Shown one piece after another: positions 51,301 to 62,500 of a stretch of 64,000 nt of DNA. The notes under the pieces are model-generated. The model searched no databases, was not told the DNA's origin, and worked only from the letters and a program-made list of their open reading frames with translations. The position numbers and the translations under genes are program-made. Position 1 is the first letter of the stretch, and every line of letters starts with the position of its first letter. Source of the stretch: Atherix ibis. Lineage: Eukaryota > Arthropoda > Insecta > Diptera > Athericidae. The DNA is taken from contig OY282610.1 in NCBI GenBank assembly GCA_958298945.1, positions 32,991,667 to 33,055,666 of the forward strand. Reading direction: 5' to 3'.

Positions 51301-54300
51301 AAATCAATCTGTGAGTGGATCGGTGTTTGATTATTAATCAAATTCACATACTTTTATTAAGAATATTAATGCACCTATTATTTTGATTTTTTTTAATATC
51401 AAAACGGATATTGAGTATTTATAAATGCATACTCTTTTATCTCCTATTTAAAAATAGTGTTATTAAAAAAACACACACACAAAAGAATGATTAAGGAACT
51501 ATGTAATTTTTATTTTTGCAATTATAACTACAACACCAAAAACAAAAAAACACCGAAAAAATGTCAGGTGTTATATGAATTTTTCAAAACAAAAAAAAAT
51601 ATTTTTTTTGGATTTCTTTCAAACGATGACTTGTTCGCCTTTTATCAAAAATTATGTTCAAATGATTGGAGAACAAATATATACAAATATATGTGTTGTA
51701 TTTTCTTTTTTAGTATAACTACAAAAACATAAATGAAATATTTACAATGTTATGCTTATGAATATCAGGGATGCTTTAAAAAGGATAGGAAAAGCCATGC
51801 AAATGTTAACATAAAACTAGAGAAATTTGAAAATAAATTAACAAAAAAAGTATTAATAAATAAAAAGTTTATACATTTTTATTTTGGTTTTTTTTTTTTT
51901 TTTTAATGATAGAAAAAATTGTATTTTTTAAAAATTTAAAAAAAATTTCAAAAAAAGATAATACCAAACATAAAAGCTTACAAAAAAAAAAAATAATGTG
52001 AAAAAAAATTAAGTTAAAAAATAAAAAAAACTTTAAAAAAATATATTTAGTAATTAATTTGAATTTGATAAAAATAACTTACCCAACATGTATTGGTGGT
52101 TTGACAATATTAACATTGTCGATTGCTTTAATCACGTACGGATTAGATACTTCAGTGTTAACATATGCCGTTGCAACGATTTCATTAACTGGAACTAAAT
52201 ATCAAATGCAAATGTTAGAGAATCGAATTGCAAATATTAAAAGGATATTTTTTCTTTAAATTATTTTAAGTTGAAATTTAAAAAAACAATTTCCTAAACT
52301 TAAAAATTAATCGTATTTTCTGAATTTGTGTGTATGGTGTTTTGCAAAATTTTTTATAACAAGGACTTTTTTTCTATATTTAATTTTTTTTTTATATGTA
52401 AGGACTTTTTTTTAGTCAGTCTAAATTGTATATTTTTTATTAGTTTAAGTTATTTTGATCGAAAATTACTGAAGCTACCGGTGCACAGGACTTATTATCG
52501 ACCCTGCGAAGGGATTTTAGATACCCTTTCAGTCGATCATTCCAATTAATGTTGCTCTGCGGCTATAATGCGGCAATACTCGTAGTATAAAGATTATCTG
52601 TGTAATATGCAATAGTATATATTAGTTGTAGTAAAAAGTAATCCATGATTTTGCCAATAGATGGCTTTAGGTTTTAAAAGTGCCATCGGGTTGCACTAGA
52701 TGGCGTTAGAAAGATAAGATTTCGCTTCTCATACAGTTTTGTGATTACTTGACTCAGTATTTTTTTTAGCACGCGTCAAAGATGGACACCAACAAAGAGA
52801 AAATACGCCATATTTTACAGTTTTTCTTCGATAGAGGCGAAAACGCAAGCCAGGTAGCTGAAAATGTGAATAATGTTTATGGTCCTGATACTGTAACAGC
52901 CAATCACCTGCATTTTTGGTTTCGTCGATTCCGTTCCGGTAATTTTGATGTCAAAGATGCACCACGCTCTGGAAGGCCAATTGTCGAAAATGTCGATAAA
53001 ATAATGGAAATCGTCGAGTTCGACCGTCACGTAAGCACTGTTTCGATTGCCCAGGAGCTAAACATTGCACAAAAAACCGTTTGGAATCACTTAAATAAGT
53101 CTGGATACAAAAAGAAGCTCGATGTATGGGTACCACACAAGTTATCGCAAAAAAACCTCATGGACCGAATTTCCATCTGCGAATCGCTGCTGAATCGCAA
53201 CAATATCGATCCATTTCTGAAGCGGATGGTTACTGGTGATGAAAAGTGGGTCACTTACGACAACGTCAAGCGACAACGGTCGTGGTCAAATCGCAGTCAC
53301 CCGGCGCAAACGGTGGTCAAGCCAGGATTGACAGCCAGGAAGGTTTTGCTGTGTGTTTGGTGGGACTGGCAGGGAATCATCTACTATGAGCTGCTCCCCT
53401 ACAGCCGAACTATTAATTCGGACCTATACTGTCAACAATTGGACCGTCTGAAAGAAGCAACCGCCCAGAAGCGGCCAGTTTTGGCCAATAGGAGAGGAAT
53501 TGTGTTCCATCAGGAAAACGCCAGGCCGCATACATCGATAGTGACTCGCCAGAAAATCCGGGACCTTGGTTGGGATATTCTTATGCATCCACCTTATAGT
53601 CCGGACCTGGCACCAAGTGATTACCACCTCTTCCTGTCTATGACGAATGAGTTACCAAAATGATTAGCTAAAGTGATATGAAAGTAGGGCTTATCAGAAA
53701 CAGTACCCATTTTTTTTGTTGAGGAAGGGGGGAGGGGGGAGGGGGGGGAGATGCTAGATTCCAGCCAATCGGCTTAGGTATCTTCAAAGGATAAAACATA
53801 AAGTACTATGTGAATCGCAGTAAATGTATAGGAGATGCGTCTTGAGGGTCCTCAGAAACCAGCGTTCTTAACAAAAACCATCGCCGCACTTGAGATGAAG
53901 ATCCTCTAAAGAATATTTAGCTCCCATATAAGGAAGGATGCTATCTTAGCCTCTTTAACAATGGAATTATGGAGCGCAAACACAACCATCTATTTTCGAC
54001 TAAAATAATTTTAGTTATCATCATTTTTGGTCCCAGAGAATATAAGGCAGGTTACAAAGCAGGTCGTTGGGATTAAAAAGAACTCGCCGTGAATCAGGAA
54101 CGTTCGAAATACCTTCAAGCACAGCCTAGACCGTACTCCCCCAGTTATCTCTGCATTGATGACGACGATAAAGATAATTTTTAATTAGTTCAGTTTCAGT
54201 ATTTTTTCTTACAGAATTTTTTTTATTTTTTTCTATTCGATCATTTTTAGATTATTACCATTATCTGAGAATGATATTTTAAATTGGAATTATTGAAGAT

Positions 54301-57300
54301 ATCATTTTTTTTGTTATTGTACTTTAATTAAAGTTTATATATTTTATAATTACAAATTTTTTTTTTCGATTTAAAATGATAATATTTCTTACAAATTATG
54401 TTACAAATGTCGAAACTTAACAGATAAGGACTTTTGAAATTTTTAGTAGTAATATTTTACTAAGTTGTACGCTATTTTAACGTCATTTTATCTACTTTAC
54501 GAGTGAATTTTCAGTCATATAAGATTCGAAGATTTCTCAATAATTACTCCTTTTTTTTTTTGGTTAATCAACACCTTTAATATCCATTCTTATAATAGAA
54601 AATGACTATTATAATTTGTTTATAGTGAAAGTTTTTTATAAATTTTTTATTTAGCCTATGTAAAAGATATTTTATTCTTCTTGATAATTAAATTATTTTT
54701 TGTTAGAGTAAATAAAGAAAAAAACAAATAAAAAGAAAAATTATCAAATTTTATTTTAAATTTTTTCAAGCCGTTCTGTAATTTCCGTTTAACAAATACA
54801 CGAATCAATATAATTCCGTTTAGCAAGCACACGAACCAAAATGATAAATCATAAAATTTATGAGATATAAAAATTCGATAAAAATATGTACTGAAATATT
54901 TATTGTTATTATTTTTTTATCTCAAGATGAATATCTTTAACGTAGAAGAACTTCTCTGAAGCTACTATCTATTACACATATGTTAAGTGTATGTATAGTA
55001 GTACGATAACATTATAAAATTTTCATTCCATTTTCATTTTTATTTTTACACAATTTATTTAAGTCAATTTGTATATAATTTTTCTTTCATTTAGCGTTCG
55101 TTTCAGATATTTCTAAAATATTTATAATATGAAATTTTTGATTTTTTTAAACAAACAAAAAATATTCAACAATTAGATATGCCAAAGATCTATTCGATAC
55201 GATTTAGTTATTTTCTTAGCATCTGGTTTTTGAAGGAGTATATTAAGTTATTGGACGCATGGTATAATTTTGGATTCAATATTGTTTTTTTCTTTCTTTC
55301 TATTCTTTTGTAAAGGGGTTTTGTGTTTTAAAGTATAGATACTTTTAATTTTGACAAGATAACTATTACTGAACTGGAAATTCATAGAATATGAATCAGA
55401 TTCTATGTATAATTTGGAAATTAACAAAGATTTTAAAGTGTTGTGATTATTCTTCTGTCTTCTTCTTCTTTTTTTTTTTTATAGATATGACGTCTTTATG
55501 AGAGCAAAATGTTCCTTTATAATAGCATAGAAATTATCTTAAATAAACAAATAAATATTAGCAGAAAAAAAAAACACTTGAAATATCAAATTTTGTAGTG
55601 CAAAAGTTTAAATTTATACAAAAAATAGTTTTAATTAATAGAAAAATATTTTCTTTTTCTATTCAAGATAATTTTAACAGTAAAATGAATGATAAAACTT
55701 TATAATTAATAAAAAAAAAACTTGAAAATCAATTAATTTGAATTATTTAAAAAAAAAAAAACGATTTTCAAAAAATACAATAAATTTTCTATTGGAAATT
55801 CTTTAATGTTTAATTAAAAGCAGGTCAAAAATAATTTTGTACATAAATATTTTCAATATTTTGTTTATAAATATGAATTAGGTTTTCTTTTATGACTGCA
55901 GAGAATATTTAAAAAAACAAAAACTGTCAGTTAAATGAAATGACATTGTTTAGATATAAGAAAAAAATTTGTTAAAAGAAAATCCTATCAACAAATGGAA
56001 AAATTTGAAAAATTATTAAAAGAATATTTTCGGATTTTTTTTTATTGAATATAATTTTTTTTTTGAAGACTAAGGAATGTACAATTATTAAAAGTTTCTG
56101 CTTTAAAAATAAAAATTGATATGAAAAAGAACCAAATTTAATATAATTTTTTTTCTAATTAAAATTATCATTATTATTAATAGTGAGTAATTAATTGGAA
56201 ATTATTGCTTACGTTATTGAACTTTATTTTATCATATGACTTATCATCATTGAACTTTAGTCAAACCTGAGCACGACATTATTGAAATTTCCAAATAAAT
56301 ATAAAAATATGCTCTAAATATTAGAATATGGTAAATGATTCATATTTGAAAAGTATGAAAGTGACACTATAAAATAGACAAGATGAAAAACGGTGTGACT
56401 TCATTGGAGAAGAATTTTATCATTTTGACTGAATAAAATTGCCAAAAAATTTTAGAATTAATTCTTTGGAAAAGAACAAAAAATTAGAGAAATTTGAGCA
56501 ATTGTAAAAAAATAAAAAAAACTATTTCTAAGTAATCTTGTTAACTAAATCGACTGCAGTACAGAATAATTTTTTTTTTTCAAAATAAATTGCATTACAA
56601 AATTTCTTAAAAATAAAAGGAAAAAAATTATTGCTTTAAATTGATAGGAAAAAGTAAATTTTTTGAAAATATTTAAGAAAAGACGATCTTTAATTTTGAA
56701 TGTCAAAAAATTACGTGACTCGCATCACTGAGAGCCATTTTACGATATGCCCCCTCTAGAAGTGCATAAAAATCGACTCCCTATTCCCTCGTTCTGTAAC
56801 TACTCGATCCTATAGACCATGATAAGTCAAGTTGTCTTTTTGTAGTGCATTATGGAAAATTGAATAGGAAAATTTAGAGTAACGATATGTCATCAAATTT
56901 TGTGTTAAATTTGGTAAAGCCCCGAGATGGGGTTACGAAAAGTTGTAACGATCCCACGGAGGACATTTGTTATCAAGAGCACAAGTTTATCTGTGTTATA
57001 AGGTATTTTTGAAGACCCAGAATCAGTCAAAGATGAACGTTGCTCAGGATAGCCTTCAACAACAAAAACTGATGAAAATGTGGAACGAGTGATGGCGCTT
57101 GTAAGGTCAGACTATCGATTAACATTCAATCTAATGATTAGTCCTTGAAAGGCCTTCATTCATCAGACACTTAGATTTACCACCCCTCCACAACGAATTT
57201 TTACCTCCTGGACAAACTGTCAACCAAGTTCTTCTAAAGAAGTCCTTGCTAGGCTCAGAATCATAACTCTTCGCGTCAGATCGGGATTCTCCGCCATGGC

Positions 57301-59595
57301 AAAACGCCGTTGCACGACCATCTCCATCAACGAGTTTTTGTTAGAAAAAAGGGATTCCTTTGGTTCCCCGGTCCAGAGAAACCCGAAAGACGAACCTCTC
57401 TCATGAAGCTTCCAATAACGGCAACTGATGAAAAATAAGATTTCTATGGTTGGTCGGGTCTGTTTCCCTAAAATAAAATAAATAAAAACTCGTAAAAGGA
57501 TGTCATCTTGATACTGTCGATAACCTCCAAAGAAGTTCAACCGAAGAGCTGAAGGCAATTCTAGATTGAAGAAGATTGGAAACAACTCTTCCAACAATGT
57601 AAAGCTGCCCAAACGAACAACTTTAATTGGGGATAATACGAGGGTCATTCAACAAGTACTTAGCCTCACCGCCCGATGGAACTGCTGTCACAAAAGAAAT
57701 TTATCATCGTGCAGTACATACTTTTAGTAGCCTACTGAACCTACTTTCAGTCGATTCCCTTCATTAGTTTTGTTTTGAGAGCCTTTGAAAGCGAGCGTGT
57801 CGGTCGGTTGCACAAAAATGGAAAAAGAACAATATCGTTCGGTGATTACATTCTTGTTTTTGGAAGGGAAATCGCGCAGCGAAATCAAAGATCGCTTGGA
57901 TGCTGTGTATGGTGATTCTTCTCCTTCGATGGCAACCGTCAAGAATTGGTTCAACGAGTTTGTTCGTGGCCGCACGTCGGTTTTTGATGAGCCACGCCCA
58001 GGTGCCCCGAAAACGGCTGCTACGGAGGAAAACGTTAAAAAAGTCCACGATCTCGTGTTGGCAGACCGTCGATTGAAGGTTCACGAGATAGCTGAGACTG
58101 TGGGCATCGCAGTAGGAACGGTGCATCATATTCTACACGAAGAACTGGGCATGAAAAAGTTGTCGGCGCGATAAGTGCCGCGTTTGCTCACACCGGAAAA
58201 CAAGCGCAACCGTGAGACCACATCGGCGACGTGTTTGACGCTGTTTCAGCGCAATCCAGCGGAGTTCTTGCGTCGTTTCGTGACCGTCGACGAAACATGG
58301 ATTCACTGGTACACACCAGAGACCAAGGAACAGTCGAAACAGTGGACTTCACCCGGCGAACGTACTCCGAAGAAGGCGAAGACTGTTCGATCGGCCGGAA
58401 AGGTGATGGCCACCGTTTTCTGGGATTCACAAGGTGTGATCCACATCGATTACCTCGAGAAGAGTAAAACAATCACGGGGCGCTACTATGCTGACTTATT
58501 GGGCCGATTTGACGTCGAATTGAATAAAAAGCGGCCCCGCTTTGCGAAGAAAAAAGTGCTGTTCTACCACGACAACGCGCCGGCTCACACCTCCGCCGTC
58601 GCCATGGCCAAATTGGTCGAATTGCGCTACGAATTGCTGCCCCATCCACCGTACTCTCCAGATTTGGCCCCCTGTGACTACTTTTTGTTTCCAAACCTGA
58701 AAAAATCACTCGCCGGGAATAGATTTGGGTCGAATGAGGAGGTCATCGTCGCCACGGAGGCCTATTTTGCTTCCCTCGAGAAAATGTTTGGACGGGTTAA
58801 AAAAGTTAGAGCATCGCTGGGCCAAGTGTATCGAGCTTGAAGGAGATTATGTGGAAAAATAAATTGCCACCTTTCCAAAATTTTCGTTTTTCTTTTGTAG
58901 GCTAAGTACTTGTTGAATGACCCTCGTATTGATGTATAAAAATAAAATTAAATTGAATCTACCACACCTCGTTTCATTCAATTTTTTGGTAAAGGAATTT
59001 ATTTTTGGAAAATTTCCAAAAGGAAGTTTGTAACTTTTCTAATTTAAAAAAAAAAAGAAAAACAATGTTTTTCTTCTGGAAAAGTTATGTAAAGTTTAGT
59101 ACTTTGCCCAAGAACACTAGCATTTGCACAAAACTCAGATTATTTTTCATTACACTCAAAGATTGCCGTCTAAATTATTTGATTATTTTTTGCACTTGAA
59201 TTTTTCTCAGTTTTTATTTTTCTTCTTCTAATCTTTTATACAATTTTATTAGAATAGTAATTTTTTTTTGGTTTTTTTTTTTACAAATAAAGCTTACCTG
59301 CAGCTTGTCGTTCACTATCATCGGTTGTGTCATATTTCATATTATCAGCCATGGTTTTGAGATCGTCGGTAGCCATATATTTGTATTGGTGTTGATCAAT
59401 GTGATCCTCTCCGCATTCGTCCTCAGAGTCTGACATGAAAGTTTCATGCATGGACTCTGGTGCCATAACCTTGTACTTTTCCTCCAGGACACCAGTTACA
59501 GTACTGGTGATGCTTGTTTCTGTTACAATTTTCAACGTTTCAACCGCGGTTACATAGCCGAGTTTATTTGCGATACTCAAAGCCGTTTGGCCACT
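32740..59595 (-). CDS. Ank2: Ankyrin (Ank2-like), 3' eight exons: ZU5-UPA-death domain
   Basis: Adaptor linking membrane proteins to the spectrin skeleton. Minus-strand exons, phases consistent: 59595-59298, 52194-52083, 45161-44937, 44827-43080, 42900-42733, 39103-37754, 35155-35080, 33019-32740; 1418 codons then TAA. Residues 1-99: end of the last ankyrin repeat and linker ([20 protein letters not shown]). About 138-400: tandem ZU5 ([35 protein letters not shown]). About 400-594: UPA ([25 protein letters not shown]). About 633-711: death domain ([19 protein letters not shown]). Then an acidic tail with DQKSASPD repeats and poly-Thr runs, ending [15 protein letters not shown] and FMLEERRNY. 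The ankyrin repeats lie upstream, outside the window or not seen. The 42733-42900 exon is symmetric (168 nt) and could be skipped. The ZU5 acceptor (ACGAACAG) has a weak pyrimidine tract. Confidence 0.93.
33334..34473 (+). mobile_element. 5'-truncated non-LTR retrotransposon (jockey/I-like), 1.14 kb
   Basis: Flanked by a perfect 14-bp duplication ATGATGTTTAAAGT (33320-33333 and 34474-34487) and ends in an A-rich tail. One open frame, from 33345 to the stop at 34076, covers the end of a reverse transcriptase and its C-terminal extension: [52 protein letters not shown]. The frame has no breaks, which suggests a recent insertion. Confidence 0.9.
34506..34603 (+). repeat. Four CGGCGTCAAATTGA repeats ending in a TGACGTCA site
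   Basis: Copies start at 34506, 34523, 34554 and 34585, with spacing 17, 31 and 31 bp. The last runs into the perfect palindrome TGACGTCA (34596-34603), the consensus CREB/ATF site. The block is CpG-containing in otherwise A+T-rich DNA. Confidence 0.9.
35080..35155 (-). CDS. Ank2: Ankyrin penultimate small exon (76 nt)
   Basis: Placed by phase. The big tail exon ends in phase 1 and the last exon needs phase 2. Here an acceptor TTAAATTTAG opens a frame [20 protein letters not shown] and ends at GA before GTAAGA, supplying exactly that phase. Its Glu/Thr-rich composition matches the neighbouring exons. Confidence 0.8.
36295..37442 (+). mobile_element. Mariner family A, copy 4
   Basis: TA at 36295-36296 and 37441-37442 with CGAGAGTCGTTCAATAAG and CTTATTGAACGACCCTCG ends. 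A 1-nt loss after the ATG puts the start out of frame with the rest ([20 protein letters not shown]). A 32-bp perfect palindrome breaks the middle, and a TAA follows the ISSQW-type region near 37006. [16 protein letters not shown] and HQDNARVHK remain. The last catalytic region reads SGYF instead of SDYF, and the 3' part is shortened. Confidence 0.92.
36848..36879. repeat. Perfect 32-bp palindrome in mariner A copy 4
   Basis: Arms GTGTAGTGTCAGAGT and ACTCTGACACTACAC with a CC spacer. The other family A copies read GTGTAGTGGACTCTGAGG here, so the palindrome arose by a local inverted copy after insertion. Confidence 0.95.
37676..37725. repeat. TA/TG microsatellite in the ankyrin intron
   Basis: A (TA)n tract followed by TGTGTGTGTATGTATAGTGT, next to the donor of the large tail exon. 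Similar AAT microsatellite at 42283-42315. No function is implied. Confidence 0.8.
39805..40890 (-). mobile_element. Unclassified TIR element F, copy 2, with mariner inside
   Basis: Ends TATAACGGGTTATCCATTTC at 39805 and, on the other strand, TATAAAGGATTATGTAATTT at 40890, both followed by a TTTGGAAAGT block as in copy 1. The right half carries the family core on the minus strand (40565-40650). Mariner D (39928-40428) splits it. It lies in the intron between ankyrin exons 42733 and 39103. Confidence 0.6.
39928..40428 (+). mobile_element. Mariner family D, deleted copy
   Basis: TA at 39928-39929 and 40427-40428 with ends TTGGGTTGTTCGGAAAGTAA and TTCTTTCCGAACAACCTAA. The helix-turn-helix half is missing; what remains is [20 protein letters not shown], a stop, and [20 protein letters not shown]. 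It stops before the second catalytic Asp. The sequence resembles irritans/mauritiana-type mariners. Confidence 0.85.
45790..46067 (-). mobile_element. Mariner 5' fragment (another family)
   Basis: On the minus strand the end GAGGTCTGTTCAAAAAGTAC (46067 downward) next to TA looks like a mariner terminal repeat and leader. It is followed by an ATG near 45861 with MDQRICF. The reading then ends in unrelated sequence (near HRGPDPF), so only the 5' end survives. Confidence 0.5.
46190..46690 (+). repeat. Element F-related repeat, copy 3, without terminal repeats
   Basis: Aligns by eye with 34580-34905. GCGTCAATTGATATCACC matches GCGTCAAATTGACGTCAC, both are followed by AAATTATGC and CAATAAA, and the core at 46421-46520 matches 34801-34890. 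No inverted ends seen. Confidence 0.55.
46841..46867 (+). repeat. G-tract of 16 with a preceding GGGG
   Basis: GTGGGGA followed by 16 G residues in an otherwise A+T-rich intron. It could form a G-quadruplex, or the length could be a sequencing or assembly uncertainty. Confidence 0.8.
47978..49262. repeat. Tandem array of a 163-bp unit, about eight copies
   Basis: GAAGGATTATTGACTGTAAG recurs at 48031, 48194, 48361, 48524, 48679, 48842, 49000 (variant) and 49163; spacings are 155-167, mostly 163. Each unit also carries TTGTACCCCAAAGCTCAAG and GCGTTTAAGTGCTACAATAA. The last two or three units are more diverged, which is typical of array edges. It lies in the largest ankyrin intron region and has no long open frame. 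Confidence 0.95.
52083..52194 (-). CDS. Ank2: Ankyrin small exon between linker and ZU5 (112 nt)
   Basis: Acceptor GATATTTAG and donor GG before GTAAGT enclose a stop-free frame ([20 protein letters not shown], then [16 protein letters not shown]). It enters in phase 1 and leaves in phase 2, exactly as the linker exon (59298) and ZU5 exon (45161) require. The peptide itself matches no domain I know; flies carry a variable segment at this point. Confidence 0.7.
52620..53700 (+). mobile_element. Mariner family C, nearly full transposase, 3' deleted
   Basis: The transposase starts at 52782 ([17 protein letters not shown]) and stays open for 293 codons: helix-turn-helix, [10 protein letters not shown], first catalytic site [25 protein letters not shown] and the end [13 protein letters not shown]. 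The second catalytic motif reads HQENARPHT, Glu in place of Asp. The C terminus jumps from SMTN to ELPK and a stop, a deletion of roughly 40-50 codons. The 5' end looks like GTAAAAAGTAATCCATGATT near 52630. The 3' terminal repeat is not found. Confidence 0.9.
53701..54170. other. G-rich tract and unidentified moderately GC stretch
   Basis: A run of G blocks at 53725-53750 is followed by about 400 bp that is clearly less A+T-rich than its surroundings. Stops occur in all frames and no terminal repeats were seen. Probably an old transposon remnant, but not identified. Confidence 0.4.
56852..57636 (+). pseudogene. Mariner family E remnant
   Basis: Degenerate but ordered pieces of another mariner transposase: [10 protein letters not shown] near 56890, [14 protein letters not shown] near 57009, [19 protein letters not shown] near 57068, [10 protein letters not shown] near 57200, then [10 protein letters not shown] near 57346 and a C-terminal trace to about 57630. 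Many frameshifts. A mariner B copy abuts it. Confidence 0.75.
57637..58929 (+). mobile_element. Mariner family B, copy 2, near full length (1289 bp)
   Basis: TA at 57637-57638 and 58928-58929, ends CGAGGGTCATTCAACAAG and CTTGTTGAATGACCCTCG. The transposase starts at 57818 ([18 protein letters not shown]). One TAA at 58172-58174 stands where copy 1 has the Trp of RWVPRL. All three catalytic positions are present: [35 protein letters not shown] small deletion after EKMF shifts the frame over the last 20 or so codons. It lies in the ankyrin intron on the opposite strand. Confidence 0.95.
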
Positions 59596-62500
59596 CTATA
59601 TTTATTTAAAAAAAAAAAAAACAACAACAACAACAAATTATTATATAAAATATAAAAATTATATTCGTATAACTTGAACAGAACAAATTTACAGAACAGT
59701 AAAACTTCAATTTTCTTATTATTAATGCGATAACAGAATCGATTGAAATGTGTTCAAATATATAGTATGAATTTTAATAATAATTTTTTGAAAAAAAAAG
59801 AAGAAAAAAAAACAACAGCACTTTTTCTTAACTTCCTATATTTTCTCAATATTTCCCCAATTCACTGTCTCGTTCGTTCTAACCAAATCAGTACAGTTTT
59901 TATCTTCTTTTAACATTATTTATTTGTCTCTTATTAAAAATATTAGTAATTTTTCTCTCATCCTCAAGCACGTTTTTTTTTTTTTGAAAATTTTTTTTTT
60001 TATTTCTTAATTCGAGAGCTTAATTTATTGTAAGTTTATTTGTATTTTTTTTTCTCTTTCTATTTGCTTCAATATTTTTCTTTTAAAAAACTCTCTTATC
60101 TTTTGAAAATTTAACTTATCGTTTATATTTTTATTTTTTTTTTAATAGAAAAAAATTTATTTTCTTTTTTCTTTTTTCATATTTATAACCGATAACATAT
60201 CGAAAACGTCAACAAAAACTTTTTTGACCACAAAAACGTACAACTTTTTGACCCAAAACTTTTATTTTCGGTATAAGCAAAAAGTTAAATAATATATGAA
60301 AATAAAATTTAAAATAAAGGATACGTAATGAAATTATCAAAATTCAAATAAATCCCACTTATTTTATGATAAATGTAAATACAAACATTAAAAAAATAAT
60401 TGTCAATTAATATTTTTATTTTTAATACGAAAAAAAAACACCCAAAAAAATATATATATATATTAATGACAGATCTATTTATAATTTATATAATTATTAA
60501 TCTTATGTTGTTTGATGAGTTCACACAAAAAAATTAATATTAATTTTTTGTTGTTTTTTTTTTGCACTATTCTATTTTTTTTTTTAAATTAGGGATAAAA
60601 CTAATATTTTTATTTTCTTTGAGTTTATATTTAATGGCAAAAAAAATTATTGTAAAATAAAAATTATTTTCGATATTTTTAAAAAAAAAAATTTTTTGTA
60701 GCTAAATAAGCAAGGCGGATGGTGTTGGCTTAGCTAATGATTACTTGCTGGATTAACTGATTCCTAGACGCACACCAGCCAAACTCGAGTGCACATTGAA
60801 TACTATTCGAACAGTATTCAGATTAGAAATATGTCGGCCTTAATTTTTCGATTTTTATTGGAATTAAATCGATTATTTCTTAAAATGATTATGAAAAATT
60901 AAAAAAAAAACCAAAATATTTACGCAAAATTATACAAATACAAATGTTTCGATATTAATCAATTCCAGATAGTTTATCATTTCGGAAATGTGTGTAAATA
61001 TTTGAAATATTTCACATATTTTGCTAGGAGGCTAAAAATTATAAAGAAAAACAACAACAATTCACAAACACATAAACGAAAAAAGAATAGAAAACTTATT
61101 TTTAATTTACTTTTGGTTTTTTTTTTTTTATTATTTATTGTTGTAGAAAAGCTAAAATTTTGAATAAACAAATAAATTTAAAAAAGAATTTTTCTTTTCC
61201 TTTTTAAATTAATTCCCGTTGTTGATAATTAAAAATTTCGAATAATTTCTATTCAATTCTAATGCAAATTACACACGGGAGGAGTACGACTAATAACGTA
61301 AACTAAACTGAACTGTTCGATTTTCGTATAGAATTTCAACAAGTAGAAAACTGAATGAAAAATATCGCAGACACTTTTCCCATTCACACATAAATATTAT
61401 AATGTTCACATGTGTGTAGGTAGGTAGGTATGTATTGATGTGTATAAACATAGTTTTACTACACATTTATTGTATAAATAAAATAGGAACAAAAAAAAAC
61501 AATATTTATATTGGGGGAAATAAAATAGCTTTGAACAAAAACTTAATAAATCAACACTTCTAAACTCAACACACAAACGCAGTAGATCAGGAGAGACAGA
61601 GAGAGAAATAATGATAGAGAGAGTGACAAAGAATATAAGTTTTTTTTTTTTTTGGAAAAGGGGGGTAGCGAACGAATAGGAAGAGAGTATCAATAAAAAA
61701 CAGATACGACGAGTATACACAAACTGACACTAATAGTATTAAAACGAAAAAATATTTACTATTAATTAATAAAAATAATTAAATAAAAACAAAATAAAAA
61801 ATATTTTTCTTTTTTTATTTATTCATTTTTTTTTTTTTTGAGCGTGTACACATATGTGTGCGTATGTTGGGTTTAGGGGTGCTTTAAAAGTGGCTGAAAA
61901 AATGGTCTAAGAAACCCCACCCTCGGCAATCCACTATTGCGGATATTTCAAAATTTTTGATTTGACGATGTAGGTGGGTTATTCTTGCACGGAGAAAATC
62001 TGCCGTTTTATTTTTATAGACTCACCAACTCGAATTTCGTAAATTTAGACAGCTTTTCCAACATATGAAAATACATATATTATATACATCAATATGTACA
62101 TATACATATATATATACAGGTTGCATACATAATTAAATATGCGTGCATGTAAATAATTTCTTAAATATCAACTAGAAAAGCTTTTTGGCATATTTTTATT
62201 TTTTTCACCTATTTCGTTCTTAATATACAATATTTATTTTGTTTTTATTTTTATTAATTATATAATATTTTTTTTTCATCTAATTATTAATAATTATTAA
62301 TATTTTATGCATATACAAAAATTATATATTTATGCATAATTTTTATTATCTTGTGTAAAAAAAGAGCTTTTATAAATCATATAAAAGTTTTCGGTTCTTT
62401 TTTTGTAACACAATGCAAAGAATTTTCTTTATTATTTCAAAATAATATATTTTTAATCAAAAAAAAAATTTTTTTATCATAATAATAAAATTTATTATGA

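Noticed and set aside
52440..52560. Stop-free minus-strand stretch ([19 protein letters not shown]) considered as an ankyrin exon
   Set aside because: The nearby exon 52083-52194 already satisfies the phase, and no convincing donor was found.
57220..57648. 142-codon minus-strand frame near the mariner E remnant
   Set aside because: The plus strand carries ordered mariner motifs; the minus frame matches nothing and is the shadow of that remnant.
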